DNA of 64,000 bases. Source: Parascedosporium putredinis. Lineage: Eukaryota > Ascomycota > Sordariomycetes > Microascales > Microascaceae. The stretch covers positions 2,108,001 through 2,172,000 of the forward strand of contig CASHTG010000017.1 of NCBI GenBank assembly GCA_949357655.1. Reading direction: 5' to 3'. The notes beneath the pieces are model-generated. The model did not search any database. It saw only the letters and a program-made list of their open reading frames with translations, and was not told the origin of the DNA. The translations under genes were made by a program, and so were the position numbers. Of the stretch, positions 12,701 to 26,200 are shown piece by piece (the first letter of the stretch is position 1; every line of letters begins with the position of its first letter).

Positions 12701-15700
12701 GTCTCCGCTGGCCTCCTGCGCGCGGTGGATGATGCAGATAACGGCGAGGGTGTTCTCACAGATCCTCGCCTTTGTCGCCATAGCTTTCGTTCTCTTGCCT
12801 CTCCCTAACGCCACCCAGATCCAAAGAGGGGCCTCGCTCTGCCCTCTTATGAATGAGTTTCATTTCGAGACAAGGCAAGCCTTCCGCACAGGAACGCATG
12901 ATAGGTCATGGCTGCGCGGTCTTCACCTCTTCGCGGAGGGAACATGGCATTCGCCGTAAAGGCTCAGAATTTCGCATTAGGGACAGTACCCAAAGCCGCT
13001 TGACGGTTGCAAAACTTCAACGGTCTACCGGCGCCTTGCCCAAGTTCGTTCACACAACCCAAACAAGCTCATGGCAAGTAGTTTGGCAGCTGCCAACGCG
13101 ATGTCTTGACTGCTGAGACGGGCCACGCGCGAAAACCAGAAATAGGAGCGGCAAAAAGCAAAACAAAGGAGTCCGTATTCAAAAGAGATGATCATTCAGC
13201 GCTCGCGGCATGACTCAGGGGAGACCTTTTCTGCCGTCGATTGAAATGCCTTCCGTCGGTTTTTTTTTGCGAGATCAGAATGTCCTGAAAGTCCCCTCTT
13301 GCGCATAGCAGGTGCGCTCGACTTCCAGAAGCCTAGACAAGCAGACGCAAGGAAGCAAACGCAGGGAAGCAAAGGAAACCCACTACAGTTCGTCCACCCC
13401 TTCGACCTAGCGAATGCCGCTCGGTAAGTCCAAGGCACGCCGATGACTAGAATTATGCTGTTGATTAGGGCCCATCACTGCCTAGTTCTCCCCGATAGAG
13501 AACTAAAGCAGCGGCCGCTTGGCTCACCCTCCCTAAATCCTGCCATAATTCCGCCTCTGTAGGGGGAAAGGACCTTTACCATCATCGGGTATGATGGTCG
13601 ACCGGAATGGCTTCACGGTCCACAGCAGCGCCTATTAACGGACACAACGCCCCAAGAAACTCCAGGGATCTACTTTACCTCGCGTGGCCCTATCGCTGGA
13701 TCGGACGATGACCCACGCCGGCGGTAGGAAGATGCACACCCTAGCGCAAGGTACGATAGAATAGAGCTACGTCTATCCCAACTCAGTCTCCCCGTGCGGT
13801 CGCCGAGATTAGAGAATACCGACCACTATTTGAATCCCGCAGCGGGAGCACCTTGGTCCTCGGCAGGCTAATGCGGCCCATTTGGCGACCGCCCTCCACC
13901 ACAAGTGAGGCCGCTTCCCGAAATGGCCCCCAACATACTTTATAAGGTAAAGGCGCTGTCTTGCTCTCTTCGCACCCCTTCTCGTGTCTGGCGAGCCTGG
14001 GTCCCTATCCCTCCACGTCTTTGTCATGACTAGAGCGATGGTTGTAGGGCAGCAGTGTATGCAAGGCTGATTCGTCTCAGCACAAAGCTCCCGTTGTATC
14101 AAAGCTGGAGAATCATTGCACAGGATTCTAGCTCCGCGGCGATAGGGTCAGATGCAGACGCGCGGGGTTATGATGGATTGAAGCTCCTTGACTTGGGAGA
14201 TTACGACGACTTGCATCTCGTATGATCACAGACGGGGTATAGGACGGGGTCGTCTCGCACTATCGTTCTCATTATACGTTCGCCCAGTTGAATACGATGC
14301 GTTCAGTACGATGCTGGGCACCGGGCTCGACTCGACGGAATCTGGCGGATGGGAAAGTTCTGTTTCGAACCGACGCTTAGCAAATGCCTCTTATTGAAGA
14401 CGAAGATGATACCAGGCAATATGAGATTGTATGGAACCTAGCAACAGTTATAACAAAGGTACGCAGCAGACTCGACGATGGGAGCACACTTCAAGAAAGA
14501 AAGATAGAAGCAAATAAGGCATGGGGCACGCAGGATAGGACCGACTGGGCCTCATGGAGACAAAATCGAGGTCGATTATCAGGTACCAACTTGGGAGAAC
14601 AAGCGCTAAACAGCATACCAGGCTTCCTCACATTTCACCAACGCCAAAGGCGCCTATTCACAATGGCTTTTGGTCGGTCTCGCTGGCCAGAAGTTTGAGT
14701 CAACTGGTTCAGTTATCCTCCTTGCAAATGAAGGGAAAGCGAGATAGAGAGAGACAAGGCGGATCCAGCCGGCAAGGATGGGAGAGACACCAAGAGACAA
14801 AAGTTTTGATGGGAAATTCGCACTCTCCGGATATCCGAAGTCTACACGTAGGCCGTTCATTCACCTTGCCAACTTGGAAGATCTACCGCCGCCCATCGGT
14901 CTCGTGTACCAAACTCAGATTCGATGGGCTCAATATTTCTAAAACAACAGAACGAGGTCATAGTATTTCTGAGCTTTTCAACCCTAACTGGATTCTCCCG
15001 CCCCCCTCGCACCGATCCACGCAACACGCAACAAACACGGAAATGGGAAATGGGGCACTAGATCTGTCCAGAGGCACATGACGGCTTCAGTTGATCATGG
15101 ACCACAGATGGTCGCAGAGGTAATCTCCCTTTTCTCTCTTGTCTTTTCCCCTTTTCCTTCTCTCCTTCCACTTCTTCTCTCGGGCGACCATCCTCCCGGA
15201 GCTGGCGCGTTTGCGAATAGTTTTCTTAAAGCAAGAACCATGGCAACAAGGTTCAACTAACCTCTGTCACCGGACTTCACCGAGCGGGGAGCCTAACCTG
15301 CCCTCTTGGTTCCCGTGTATGCCCTTGGCATATATGTACCCCCTCGTGGCCAGAGGAATCTCTTCGCTAAATTAGCAAAGGAAGAGCCCGCCCGGTCCTT
15401 GCCTTCCCAAAAACGGGAAACGTGACCTCCTGTGGGCAACCTGAAATCTAAGGGAGTCTGTTCAAGTTGTGCGCAAGTTGTGGGTCCCCTTCTCACTTGT
15501 CGTTGTGACGCCAGCTGCCCGGATACTGTTTCCTTTTCCTTCTCTCGCAAAGCAGAGTGTGGCGCCAAACTCCTCCTCTTCATTCTAGCGCATCCTTTTT
15601 TTTTCTTTCCATTGGCCCTATCCATTCGAGAATGAGAAGTGGTCAAAGGTAGAATGCAAAGGCGAAGGCAAGGGCGTGAGACTTTTGCTCCTCCTTCAAG

Positions 15701-18700
15701 GGCCGGCGCTGGTTTCAGGTTCACAATCGTCGATGGGGAAAAGGGTTTTAGCTGAAGATTGGAAAGAGCATGGACTCAAGCACCTCCCCCATTTGCATCA
15801 CAAAACACGCCCCCTCCCGTCTCCCCTATACTCGGGCCTAGGTTCCTAGGAAGAGGCTCCTCTCTCTCCCGCCAGGCCATCCAAGGAAGGGCTGGCACCG
15901 GGCCCTTCCATTGAGGTGGAGAAGAGGCCCGCAATCTGCATGTTGAAGGCAATCTCCTCCCAAGGCCAACTCTCAAGTGGGAAAAGAGATTGACATGAAA
16001 GCACGCAAAGGCGAGGGCTGGCCCGTCACCGAGCCGTGTGCCCGCCCTAGCGCTCTTGGTTCGGATTGCTCTCGGGGAAGCTCGCTTACCCCCTCCCCTT
16101 TCCCTTTTTTTTGGTTTTCGGGAGTTTCCATTCTTCCCATCTCTTTTATCTCGCTCCAAATTCGTCCATGAGTGAAAAAAGGATTGGGAACGCCATGAGA
16201 TGAGGCATGAGAGAAGGAAAAAAGGGCAGTCCAGTCCTTTGCTGTACGGTCTTCCCTCTCGACCCTTTCTCTCCACATATTCCCTGCCCCGGTTTCATCG
16301 CCTTGTGCCTTTGGGACGGGAGGAGAGGGAGAGTGCGCCCATAAACGGTGCCTAGCAAACCCCTCCGAGCCGTGACCGCCATTTATCTCGAGCGAGAGGG
16401 CCCACCGAACGGGTGTACCAATGTTCTTTTACATCGACTACCTCGGATTGGAATCATACACCCTCCCATCTTCCCTCCGCACCTCCTCCGCCGTGCTACC
16501 ATTCTACTCAGGAGAGATTACAACGGAGAGGAAGAGCCACGGATGTAGCGCCCGGTCACCCTAGTCCTCGTCGTAGGCATTGCTCTCTTTCCTCCCACTT
16601 TTGCATAGGTCAACTGGCTGCTACGGTACCGCTGGGCTGTGTTGTGTTCTGATCAGTGTCGAGAAACGTAAATCAGGCGGGCCAGGCTCTCAACCGCGGC
16701 GGCTTGGCCGCGCACCTTCTTGGCTAGAGAGGCATGGGTATCCCTCCTCTGCCTTCCCCTCCTCACCCCAAGGTCGCCAACCTGCTACCCCCTCTCCATC
16801 TTTCATCGATTGCCTTTCCCTGCGTTCTCCCAATTTCAGCATCTTCCGAGTCCAGCCCTCCCGTAGCCGATGTAACGGGCTATAATACAAAATGTATATG
16901 GAGGAAAGCATGCCCAATACAACACGCGCAAAACGCTTGCCAGCTCAGACACCAATAAGAGACGAAGCACCTGACGATGGACAACTGCGGTTCCCTTGAT
17001 GAGAATGTCTTGCATATGCAAAGTATCGTCCGCTTCCCCCTCCTATCACACCCCGTCACCGCCATCTCTTACTTGCACGCCAATCTTTCTCGTCACACAC
17101 TCGAAATCTGCCCCTCCCCCTCCTCCTCTCCTCCCCGCCCTGGGCCCTCTGTATTTCCTCCTCCTATCTAAACCCATGAGGGATCTGTGGCGTTGCGGAC
17201 CTTGGAGCGAGTTAGCCGAGCAGCAAACCGGGCCTTCGATGGACGCTTAAACCATAGCGCAGATCCCACTCGGGTTTTCGAGGCGGCCAAAAGTGTAGGG
17301 GCCAGGCAAGAAGCGGAGAGGGCGTTGGGGGTGTGCTTCCTTCCTACCAATATCTCGCTGCCACCCCTCGAGTCCAGCACAGGCATCCGCTCTGTACTGA
17401 ATACTCCTTCCCCCACGAGATTGTAGTTCCCGTGGGGACTTGCCACCAATTGTCTACCTCTCGGTAGCCCAGTGGCCGCCTGCCATTCATCCCACACCTC
17501 CCTTTCTTTCATCCCCCTCTTCATTCTCCATGTTCAATTCTTCCTTGTTCCCCCTCGCGCGTCTCTTCCCAAAGGGCTCCAACCCTGTCAAGCAAACCTA
17601 AACAGCAAATCAAGGGTTAACCCCCACCCTCTTCGCAAGCCAACCCGTACTTTATGGCGTCCCTAAGGATGCGCTTTCAAGGAACGGAGGGTCAGCGGGG
17701 GTGTGAATGTCGCCCTAGACGAGACTCAAGATCCAATAGGGCTCTCCTCCTGTCAGGCCCGGGTCGCAAATGAAACTGCAGCACCGGCTAGCCGATTGCA
17801 CTTGGTGCGGAACGTTAGTTTGCAGACGGACGGATACACGACCCAGCCAACCCGAGGTGCCGATGTCCACTTTCTTCGGTTCCCCCTTCTTCGGGCAGCG
17901 AGCGAGTTTGCCCCCGTTTGTGTCCCCCCGCTCTTTTCTTGAGTTCCTCTCCTTTGAAGTGCACATTGCATCCTGCATCCTCTCTTAACTAGCGCCTTCA
18001 GCGCGCCTCTCGTGTCATTTCTTCCTTCCCCGTTAGGGCTCACCGTAACCAGAGACCTTCATTTGTTGTTCCTTTGCGCCAGCCTTTCCATCGTTGGAGG
18101 TCCTGTCCCGTTGAGAAACGTTCAGCTTCCCAGGATTCCCACCTGCGAGGTCGCCGAACCTTGTGTCCCCTCTTACCTTGTGAAGTTCTAGTTCGATACC
18201 CATCTCACTTCTCCGTCTCTTGTCAACGGTACTCTCTGCTGGCTCTCATTCACTCTCAAAAGGGAAAAGAAAGGAATTCAACTGCCCGCTAGTTTCTGTC
18301 ATGTTAGTTTCCGTTCCCCGAAAGAGGTGCGAGAAAACAAAACAATGGGACGAGATGGGGAACCTTACGTATGAGAGCCCACTTGTTACCGCGCCCGAGC
18401 CCTCCCCACTTACCTCCTAACGCCACGGGTTCCCAGAAAAGCAAAAGAAAAGAAGAAGAGAAGAGAATTAAACCAAGGGCGAAAAAAACCCCGCAAGCCC
18501 TTTCTTGATTGTGGAGGGATCCATCTAGGGACAAACGTTGTTTAGGGTCGTCCGTTCTGGCTTGGGCACCCATGATCCAAACAAAGCCTCATCACGCGTG
18601 TGACTTTGCCATTGTGTTGACAAGTGGTTGATCTTCACCCCACACCAGGAAGCCCTTGAGGATCTCCTTATTAGTATCTTCTAAGGCTGGCACAAGCAAA

Positions 18701-21700
18701 CCCCCGGTTCCTCCTTGGCCCCCAATATTCCGCAAGTCACAAACCTCCCTAGTGGTTCCTTCTGAGAGACCAAGGACCGATCCCGGGTATATTATACGTA
18801 CCTTCGAAAAAGGATCAAATTGATCCAGACCCCCCTTTTTTTTTCCGGTACCCAATCTTCCGACCCCTCCCTTCTCCTTCCTGGTTCTAGCCTAGTACAA
18901 GTACTATCCGGTAAGCCAGGGCATCCTTTCACTTGGGTTGTTGATTGCCTGCCCTCGCATGCTTGAACCCATCAGGCTCTCCCAGAACAAAACCCACCCC
19001 CTTCCATTCGTCTGGGTGCCGGCTTAGGGTTGTTGTCAATGCATCTAGCCCGCTTGGTGGTCTTTCACTTTCACGTTCACTTTCACCACGCCCTCACAGT
19101 GGGCCCATCCCCCTTCGCTCTTCCCGTCTGAGCAAGCAGACAAGAAAAGAGGGGGACGATTAATATTGTGTTCGACTTGAGCAACCGGGGGGGAAGGGGA
19201 ATCACCCCTTCTCACCGTTTCCCCGAAGAAGGGATCATCCGCCATGTAGTTCCGTCGTCGACACACACACCCTCCCCACACACATGTCCACGCAAAGGGA
19301 AATAGGGAGTGAAGAGTGAAGGACACAGATCGTCGAGTGTCAAGTGGTAAGGTGTGCGAAGGCCAGAATCAAGCAGCGACCAGGCGCACAAACCAGCCTT
19401 CAACCCGGACATTTCTGGGCCCCAAGACCCGAAGCCCTCCTTCGTACATGTAGTTAATTTTACGATCTGCCGGCTTCGCGCCAGCCGTCTTCCAGAACCT
19501 CTCCCCTCCCCCATCCTTATTCTCTTCCCTTTTAACCCGCGAGTCGAACCGATTCAAGGAGCGCGCTCTTTCTCTCCGTAACGCTCGCCTCGCCCCATCC
19601 CTTGTCAAATTTCATCTATTGTGCTAGGGAGAAACCAATGACTACGAAGTAGAAGGGAACTTGCCATGTCTATCTACTAGCGCTCGACCCCCTCCCTCAC
19701 CCCCAGGGTCCAGCCGCCCCATTAGCCTTGCAACTAGAGCCACTTAGTCTTGGTTTCCGGGATACTGACGAGCAACACCAAGCACAGTAGGGACAAGAAC
19801 CAGCTAGAGCAAGGAAATGAGAGAGGAAGGGAACCCGCACCCTTCCACCTTCCCATCAGGAGTTTTTACGGTCCCTGAAATGCCTACCTGATGTTATACA
19901 CCTCTCCTTTGGGGGAGGGGGGGACTTGCCCCTTCTCAGAGGTACTCCATCGTTCAATTGGATGTACTAGACGTATCAATTAGTGGATAGAGACAGTGTC
20001 CTCTGTAAGTTGTTTGGTGATGATTGCTGGGCTCCCATCAAGCGATCAACTACCAGCCCATAATTAGCACTGGCGTGCGGCTGTGGGTACGTGCTGCCTG
20101 TGGCTCTCAGGGCCTTTTGTGAGCCAATAAACCCAATGGATCTCTGCACTACAGCTATTGTAGGTGCAGATCGTAGCAGGTCCAAGGATTGATGCCCAGG
20201 ACCTTAAAAATAGGAAGGGGGACAAAGAAAAGGAAGCTAAGAACCCAACGCCTTTGCTAGGAGGAAGCCACAAGTTCGATTCTCCCTCTCGTCAGCCTAT
20301 TTTCCTGTACTGTGATCTTGAATTTGGTCTTCTCTTGCCTGTAACTTGGTGACTGATGTAAACCCTTAACCTCCTCATCCGTCTCCGTCTTCTCTCTACT
20401 CAGAAGGAAATTGCCTCAAGGACTTTTACCTCTTGTTAGATGTGACACACGCATAGCGAGCGAACTTGTGATCCTTATAGGAGTACTCGTTTCTCAGATG
20501 TGGGGGCAACGAGCGTGTAAACCATGCCCTCGCCCTCAATTATAGTATGGCCACTCCACAAACACTAACAAACACCATGATGCTAGTATGGTAGTAAACC
20601 AAGCGTGACCCCCCTCTTCTCTTTCCGCCCGGGCCAATTGAAATAGAAACGAAGGGAATGATGGGACAACGAGGGGAAAAGAAGAATGCAAAGAGAGCGC
20701 AAGTAGGAATCAAACATGGCCCTATTACGCCGTCCAATCCGGCGGCGAGGACGGCTTCCAGACCTCAAAGCCATATGCATCCCCCGCCCGAACTAGCCAT
20801 CACACCCCGCCCCCATTGTACGACCCGGCCATCTGATATTCTCATCCCTCTCCCTCCTCCGTTGCCGGATACATGTTTGGCCGTTCCACCCGGGGCTAAG
20901 ACCTAAGAAGCCAATCTCGTGCGTAGCCGAAATAGGAGAGAGAAAAGAGAGCAATGGAAAACACCCTACTACGTAGATTAGTGCATTTTAGAGGCCGCCT
21001 AAAGATATCCATTGTGAAAACATGCCAAGCATAAGCTAGCGCGCGTTGCCGTCCCATAGCCTCCGTGTAGAGCGAGCCATGAGGCCGCGATCAGCGTACT
21101 GCCTGTTGGGGGTATCTCACCCTATCCGCCTCATCAAAAGCTTGGCGTGCTTCTTGCGTTTCCTTATTTCTATACACGCTTGAGGGAAACACGCCGGATT
21201 TGCACTTGCTGCGGCTCCTACTTCTCAAAATCCCTCGTCTACCTTAATCCACAACCTAGACCAAGAGGTGTATAACGGGGGTTTTGAAAGGATACATGGG
21301 AGGACAACCTTGAAGGCACTACGATGAAGCTGAGGTCACATGGTGCAAGGTTCTCAACGTTGATGGGCAAAAGGAAGGCCATGGACTGATTTGGTGCTGT
21401 GAGTCTGCCGTCCCATCTAACCCTTTCCCCACCATATCCTCAGATCTTCACCGAATACCAACCGTTTCTGGGGCTAAAGCGTGATAGGGAACAAGTCTGA
21501 GGTATGCCACCCCCGGGGGGCTACATCGCAAGCTATTTGAGGATAAGATAGGAGAATATAGGACAGAAGATCGTTCTGACCAGACCTATCAGTGCCACCG
21601 ACGGGCATGAAAACAGGCTCGGTCGGTGGCTCGTTGGGTGCCAAGGTGGGCTGGTGATCTATTAGGCAATGACCTGAGAAGAGAAAAAGAAAAAGAAAAA

Positions 21701-23008
21701 AGAAAAAAAGAAAGCCCCCAAGGAACGGCAACCCATAAGGATCTCATGCCCTTCGACTTTCCCGCTAGAAGCACCGTGGCAAAGATCAATCAATTGTGGT
21801 TGTGAAGTGGGGAGGAACGAGGAGAAGGTGAGTGTCCCATTCCCTTTTAGCCGCAGACGCTGTGGACCATGTGCCATCTGGCCTAGGTGCCAGCTCCACC
21901 ATTCTATTTCATTAAGAACTAGACCGATAAAGGCCAAGATACCTAACCTTTCCCATGTTCTCCTTGGCGATACATATAATCACCCAGCCCACCTCTAACC
22001 AATAGACGGTAGGATAGTTAGCGGTGCCCAACTACAGCCAGACAGACATTGGAGTTCGACCCTAAGGCATTTCAGACCATGTTCGACGGGAGAGATTGAA
22101 GGATATGGGTAGTATAAACAATAAAGATAGAATCATAAGCAACTGTGCGTACTAAGCTTGGTGCCGTGAGGCAGGTAGGTCTTCCGGGTTTTAATGTTAG
22201 CCTGAAGGGTGAACAACATAGGAAACTGTGGAAGAGCTCGCGTAATCATAACGAGAACAAAAAAAAAAAAAGAAAGGGAGATGGAAAAGTCTCCCGAGAC
22301 AACCCCTCCCGCGTAAAACAAAGTTGGAGACGTAAACCTGTCAGACACCTCCCCTTCCCCCACCTCCCGCCCCCGTCCCCTCCCAAAAAAGTGGTAACGG
22401 GACTGAGTAAGTATCGAGAAACAAATCAGAGAAGAAATGATCAGAAAGCCCCCTTCTCCCTAACCCACATGCATGCATTGCCATAACAAATGTACCCCCA
22501 CTTGGCAGACCACAGCCGCCGCGCCGCTTTTCTCGATGGTTTTCATATTCGTTGGAGGTCATCAGTCCAACTTGTCATCGTCGTTTGTTGCCAAACTGTG
22601 CGTCTTTCTACCCTTTCCGACCGACCTTGAGTGAAAAGCTCCTGGTTCAACTCCAAAAGAAAAAAAAAACAGAAACGGAACAGGGAGAAAAAGGGAGAAA
22701 ACAAAAGGAAGAAAAAGAGCCAAAAAAAAGCAGCAAGCAAGGGTACAAGGGGTAGTACTAGTGTTAGTGCCCACAATCAGAATCGGCAGGGCCCGTAAGC
22801 AAAACGGCCCGTTGACAAAACCATACAACGAGGGAAAGTAGGGGGAAAAAAGGGCCCTTTCGAGACTAAAAATGACCACAAGAAAAATAGAAGGCGAAAA
22901 CAACCGGGTATCTTTCAATTATACCGCTCCTCTCGTACACGGTCTCCACGTAGATTAAATTTGTATATTCCCACCAGGGCGCTATGCTAAAAATCGAGTC
23001 CCCTCAAT
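9753..23008. other. 13 kb intergenic region without a recognised gene
   Basis: I read all frames and found no fragment of a known protein family. The sequence is of balanced base composition with many C/T- or A/G-rich patches, so long frames rich in Pro, Ser and Leu arise by chance. It contains TACATGTA at 19445-19452, TACAAGTA at 18896-18903, and an 8-bp stem-loop at 13578-13598. A short frame at 12729-12959 starts with a hydrophobic stretch but has no other support. Undetected genes broken by base losses, or non-coding RNAs, cannot be excluded. Confidence 0.45.
13578..13598. repeat. Stem-loop, 8-bp arms
   Basis: ACCATCAT and ATGATGGT are exact reverse complements around the 5-base loop CGGGT. 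It is intergenic, with no gene end nearby. Such a short hairpin can be chance. Confidence 0.4.
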
Positions 23009-24575
23009 TTAGCGCCCGGGTCGATTGAGACGGCCAAGCATGTTGCGGTCCATGTCGCGAGCCGGCGAGTCTCCAAGGATGTTCTTGACGCTCATTACGG
23101 AGCTGCCCCCAGCTGAGAGAGGGGAGAGGGCCTTCGCTTGGGGAGTTGGCGTCGTTCCATTAGTGGAGCCGCTGTGTCCGGCAGGTGCACCAGAGTGGGA
23201 GGTTGCGGGGAGCGTTGGGGAGGCGTCGGGCCGGTTGAGATTGGGGGCGTGTGTGTGCCAGCAGAGCTGCCCGGAGGAGCGGGTAAAGGTCCTTGAGAAG
23301 GGTAATACTGGCTTCGTGGGCTGCCACTACCAGAGATGGGCGAGCGGCGCCAGGCCTCATCATCGTGGCCGCTAGGGGGCAGTCGTCGCTCGTGTCCCTC
23401 CTCCGACTCACGCCTCCGGCGCCTCCCGCTTGCGGAGGCGGTGTCCGACTCGGCGTAAGGAGAATGGACATCTGTTGGAGAACGGACGGGTTGAGGGTAA
23501 TAAGGCGGCTGGTTCTGCACAGGCGGCGCGGAGTAGGGGCTCCATGGGAGGCAGGCCCCTGGGGTGGGCCAGGTGGCGCCTGCGAGCCGTGGGATGGAGG
23601 TGGGCCGCCGGGGCCTTGAGCGAGGGGTTGGCCATAAGCACCATAAAGGGGAGTTCCCGGGGCGATCCCACCAGGAACAGCGGACACGTGGACGAAGGCA
23701 GCTGAGCTGCTCGATGATACGGGTTGAAAGATACACTCCTGGTTCATCCTGGTGCAGTTTACGCACCTACCCCCGGGGGCGTTCTGGTAACCGCTGCATC
23801 GAATCTATATTTCTAAAGCGTCAATATCCCGAGTTCTTGAGATGCCATAGTAGATGAGGTGGCTGAAAAATTCCCACCTTTCGCTTGCGACAGTACCGAC
23901 ACGCGATTGAAGTACGCTGTCGCGGAGCTGCCTGTTGGAGCTGCGAGGCCTGTGGAGGCGGGGGCCTTGCGCGTAGGGTGGGTAACCATTCCTAGGGTGA
24001 GGAGCGCCAGCATACTCGCCCTCGTAGGGGCCCCGCGATGGGTAGTTAGGGTCGTGCCGAGGCGGGCCACGGTAATCGTCGTGAGGAGGGGCTGGCTTCG
24101 GCCGTAATCTCTCGGGTAATCCTGCGGAGGTGGTGGTCCATGATAGTTGTTGAATGGGTAGGGATCGCGGTCGTAGGGAGGTCGGTAATAATCGTCTCTG
24201 CGGTCACCCTGAGCTGCATAACCGGGGGACCGGGGAGGTAGATGGGAATGTTGTGGAAGGGACGGCAAAGATGAGGGACCACCATTCTGGGAACCTGGGT
24301 AGCCGTTTGCGCTTTGAGGCGGGGGTGGACCTTGGCTATAGCCATTCCCTGGCGCAGGCGGGGACCATTAGTGTAGCTGTGGTGCGATGCGTATCCGCTC
24401 CCTGGATCGCGAATCGGCGGGAGTGTTACTGGTGCCTGTGAGGATGGCGGCTGCCTCGAGCGGTCGTCGCCGCCAGCGGGGGCGGGTACTGATTACGGGG
24501 AGAGCCACCGTCCATATTGTGATGGGAAGGATATTGGCTCCGAGGAGATTCCCTGCCTTGGTCACGTTGAGCCAT
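23009..24575 (-). CDS. Zn(II)2Cys6 transcription factor, frame broken in six C/G runs
   Basis: A sequence-specific nuclear DNA-binding protein of the fungal zinc-cluster class. Start ATG at 24575-24573 (MAQRDQGRESPRSQY); stop TAA at 23011-23009. Two exons, 23878-24575 and 23009-23804, with a 73-bp intron (23805-23877). The N-terminal 220 residues are rich in Pro, Tyr, Gly and Gln. The zinc cluster lies mid-protein, about residues 227-254: CRYCRKRK, then IRC, then CVNC and a last Cys (spacing C-x2-C-x6-C-x10-C-x2-C-x6-C). The intron splits it between the second and third Cys. The conserved tail includes FQPVSSSSSAAF, VSAVPGG and, at the C-terminus, SVMSVKNILGDSPARDMDRN. No fungal_trans domain is seen. 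The frame is interrupted at 24478-24482, 24360-24363, 24089-24092, 23960-23964, 23536-23539 and 23106-23110, each one base short in a C/G run. Restoring one base each gives exons of 702 and 798 nt, both whole codons, 499 residues. An assembly error is more likely than a pseudogene. Target genes unknown. Confidence 0.9.
23805..23877 (-). other. Intron of the Zn2Cys6 gene
   Basis: The donor GTGGGA follows the codons for CRKRK; the acceptor AATATAG precedes the codons for IRC. The phase is zero, and joining the two sides rebuilds the zinc cluster exactly, which fixes the boundaries. Confidence 0.85.
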
Positions 24576-25300
24576 GGTTGTCGAGGTGAAGTGTGGCATT
24601 GATTGTTTGAAGGCCAGTCCGACAAAAGCTGGGTTGTTGTTCTTTTCCGTCGGCCTTCTCCGGCTGCTCGGGGGCTCAGACGCCTGCGATGAGGACGGCC
24701 TGGATAGGGAATCCGAAATTCGTGCGAGACAGGCGAGAGATTTAGGAGCGTTGCTAATTACAGGTTAGAATCGAACAGTCGCCAACCGGCGAGGCGGGAG
24801 AAAAGGTGAGGAAATCGTTCGAAAGATTGTCGTGTCTCTGGAGCCCGAGCGTATTGCTTGGGATCTTAAGGAAGAAGGGGATCAGGCGGTGGGTGTCGTG
24901 GAACTCACAGTTCAGAAGCGTCTTAGTGGATGAGGGAGAGACGGTGCGAGAGGCAAGCCTGAAGAGAACGGAAGAAGAAAAGAAAAAGGCCTTCGGTGCG
25001 AAAGAAAAGAAGGGTGAGTGAGAAGATAATTACTAGAGGAAGGAACCGACAACCAGGCCACCCGGTGATGAGACTGAACAGACTCCAAAAAGGATAAAAG
25101 GAAGTACTAGGTGAAATGGCAGCGGGAGGGTGGGAAGGTTATTTATTAAGACGAAAGAGCAAACCCCCTGACCTTCGGCGGGATGGGGAAGTACGAGTGA
25201 AGGTTTGGGCCCAGAAGCGGTGGCGGACAAAATACCACGGCTGTGGTATTTCGGCTTGATGGGGTGGACAAGGTCTCGTGTATCGACAGGGGTGTAGGAA
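24576..25300. other. Upstream region of the Zn2Cys6 gene
   Basis: This is the 5' flank of the minus-strand regulator. The minus strand is C/T-rich between about 24940 and 25010 and again near 25310-25350, as expected for a fungal promoter or leader. No upstream open frame or TATA box can be claimed with confidence. Confidence 0.4.
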
Positions 25301-26200
25301 GGAGGGGGGTGAAAAGGAAGAGAAAAAGAAAGAAAAAGAAAAAGAGAAAAAAACATGGTACAGAGACACCCTCGACAACACCCCTAGACACCCTGGGCAT
25401 GGCATCGTGGAGGGGTGAGAGGGGTGGAGCATTGATCCCCGGGGTGTGAGTTTGGTCAATGCTGGCGAGGGCGGCGGGAGGTACGGGGTACTTCGAGCGG
25501 GAACACCCCCGCTTTGGGCTGACCGCTGGAAGGTGACCAGTGGCTCCGAGGAAACGAACTACGCTCCGGGACCGCGACGCACAAAGTATTAGTCTCAATC
25601 CATCCATGTCTGCCACTATTCCTTCGATTGGATTATGGGCTACTGCACCACCTTCCGTGATTCGAGCGCTGGTCTGACACTGGGCAGTGGGGTAAAGAAC
25701 AAGGGGGCGGAAGGAAGGCACCCTTCATCAATGTACATTCCAACACAGAAGGCAGCATACATTGTATGGCCCCCATATACGTCAGACCAGCCACGCCCCG
25801 AGAGGCCGTCCTGCAGCATCAACTATACACTAGACCTCTCTCAACCCCAGCCAAGAACGGCAGAGAATAGAGGTGGTCCAGAGACATAGCATGGAGTATG
25901 GATTGCGCTCTGCATTCGCCATGTCGAAGAGGTTCTCATCACATTCGAAAACCCGCACATTCTTCATCAGCTGTCTTCGCACATTCCGTTGCTGTTCTGT
26001 TTCCTCTCGGAATGTGGGATACTTGGTCCCCCTTGCCCACCCATCAAATCGAGAACTGAAGACCGCCCTCAAATCAACCATCAAGGAAGAAAAGAAGGAG
26101 GTGTTGGCTTTTCTTTTCCTACAAAGGAAAACAAGGATACCTATGACCATAGCTAAAATTATATCAATTATTTAGGAACTAGGGAAAAGGATAAAGATAA

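Noticed and set aside
12729..12959. A 76-codon frame with a hydrophobic N-terminus resembling a signal peptide (small secreted protein)
   Set aside because: No paired cysteines, no family, no splice or promoter evidence, and unremarkable length for chance.
23025..24441. Plus-strand open frames opposite the Zn2Cys6 gene (for example 23293-23619, 24154-24441)
   Set aside because: They are mirror frames of the GC-rich, Pro/Gly-rich coding strand and show no family resemblance.
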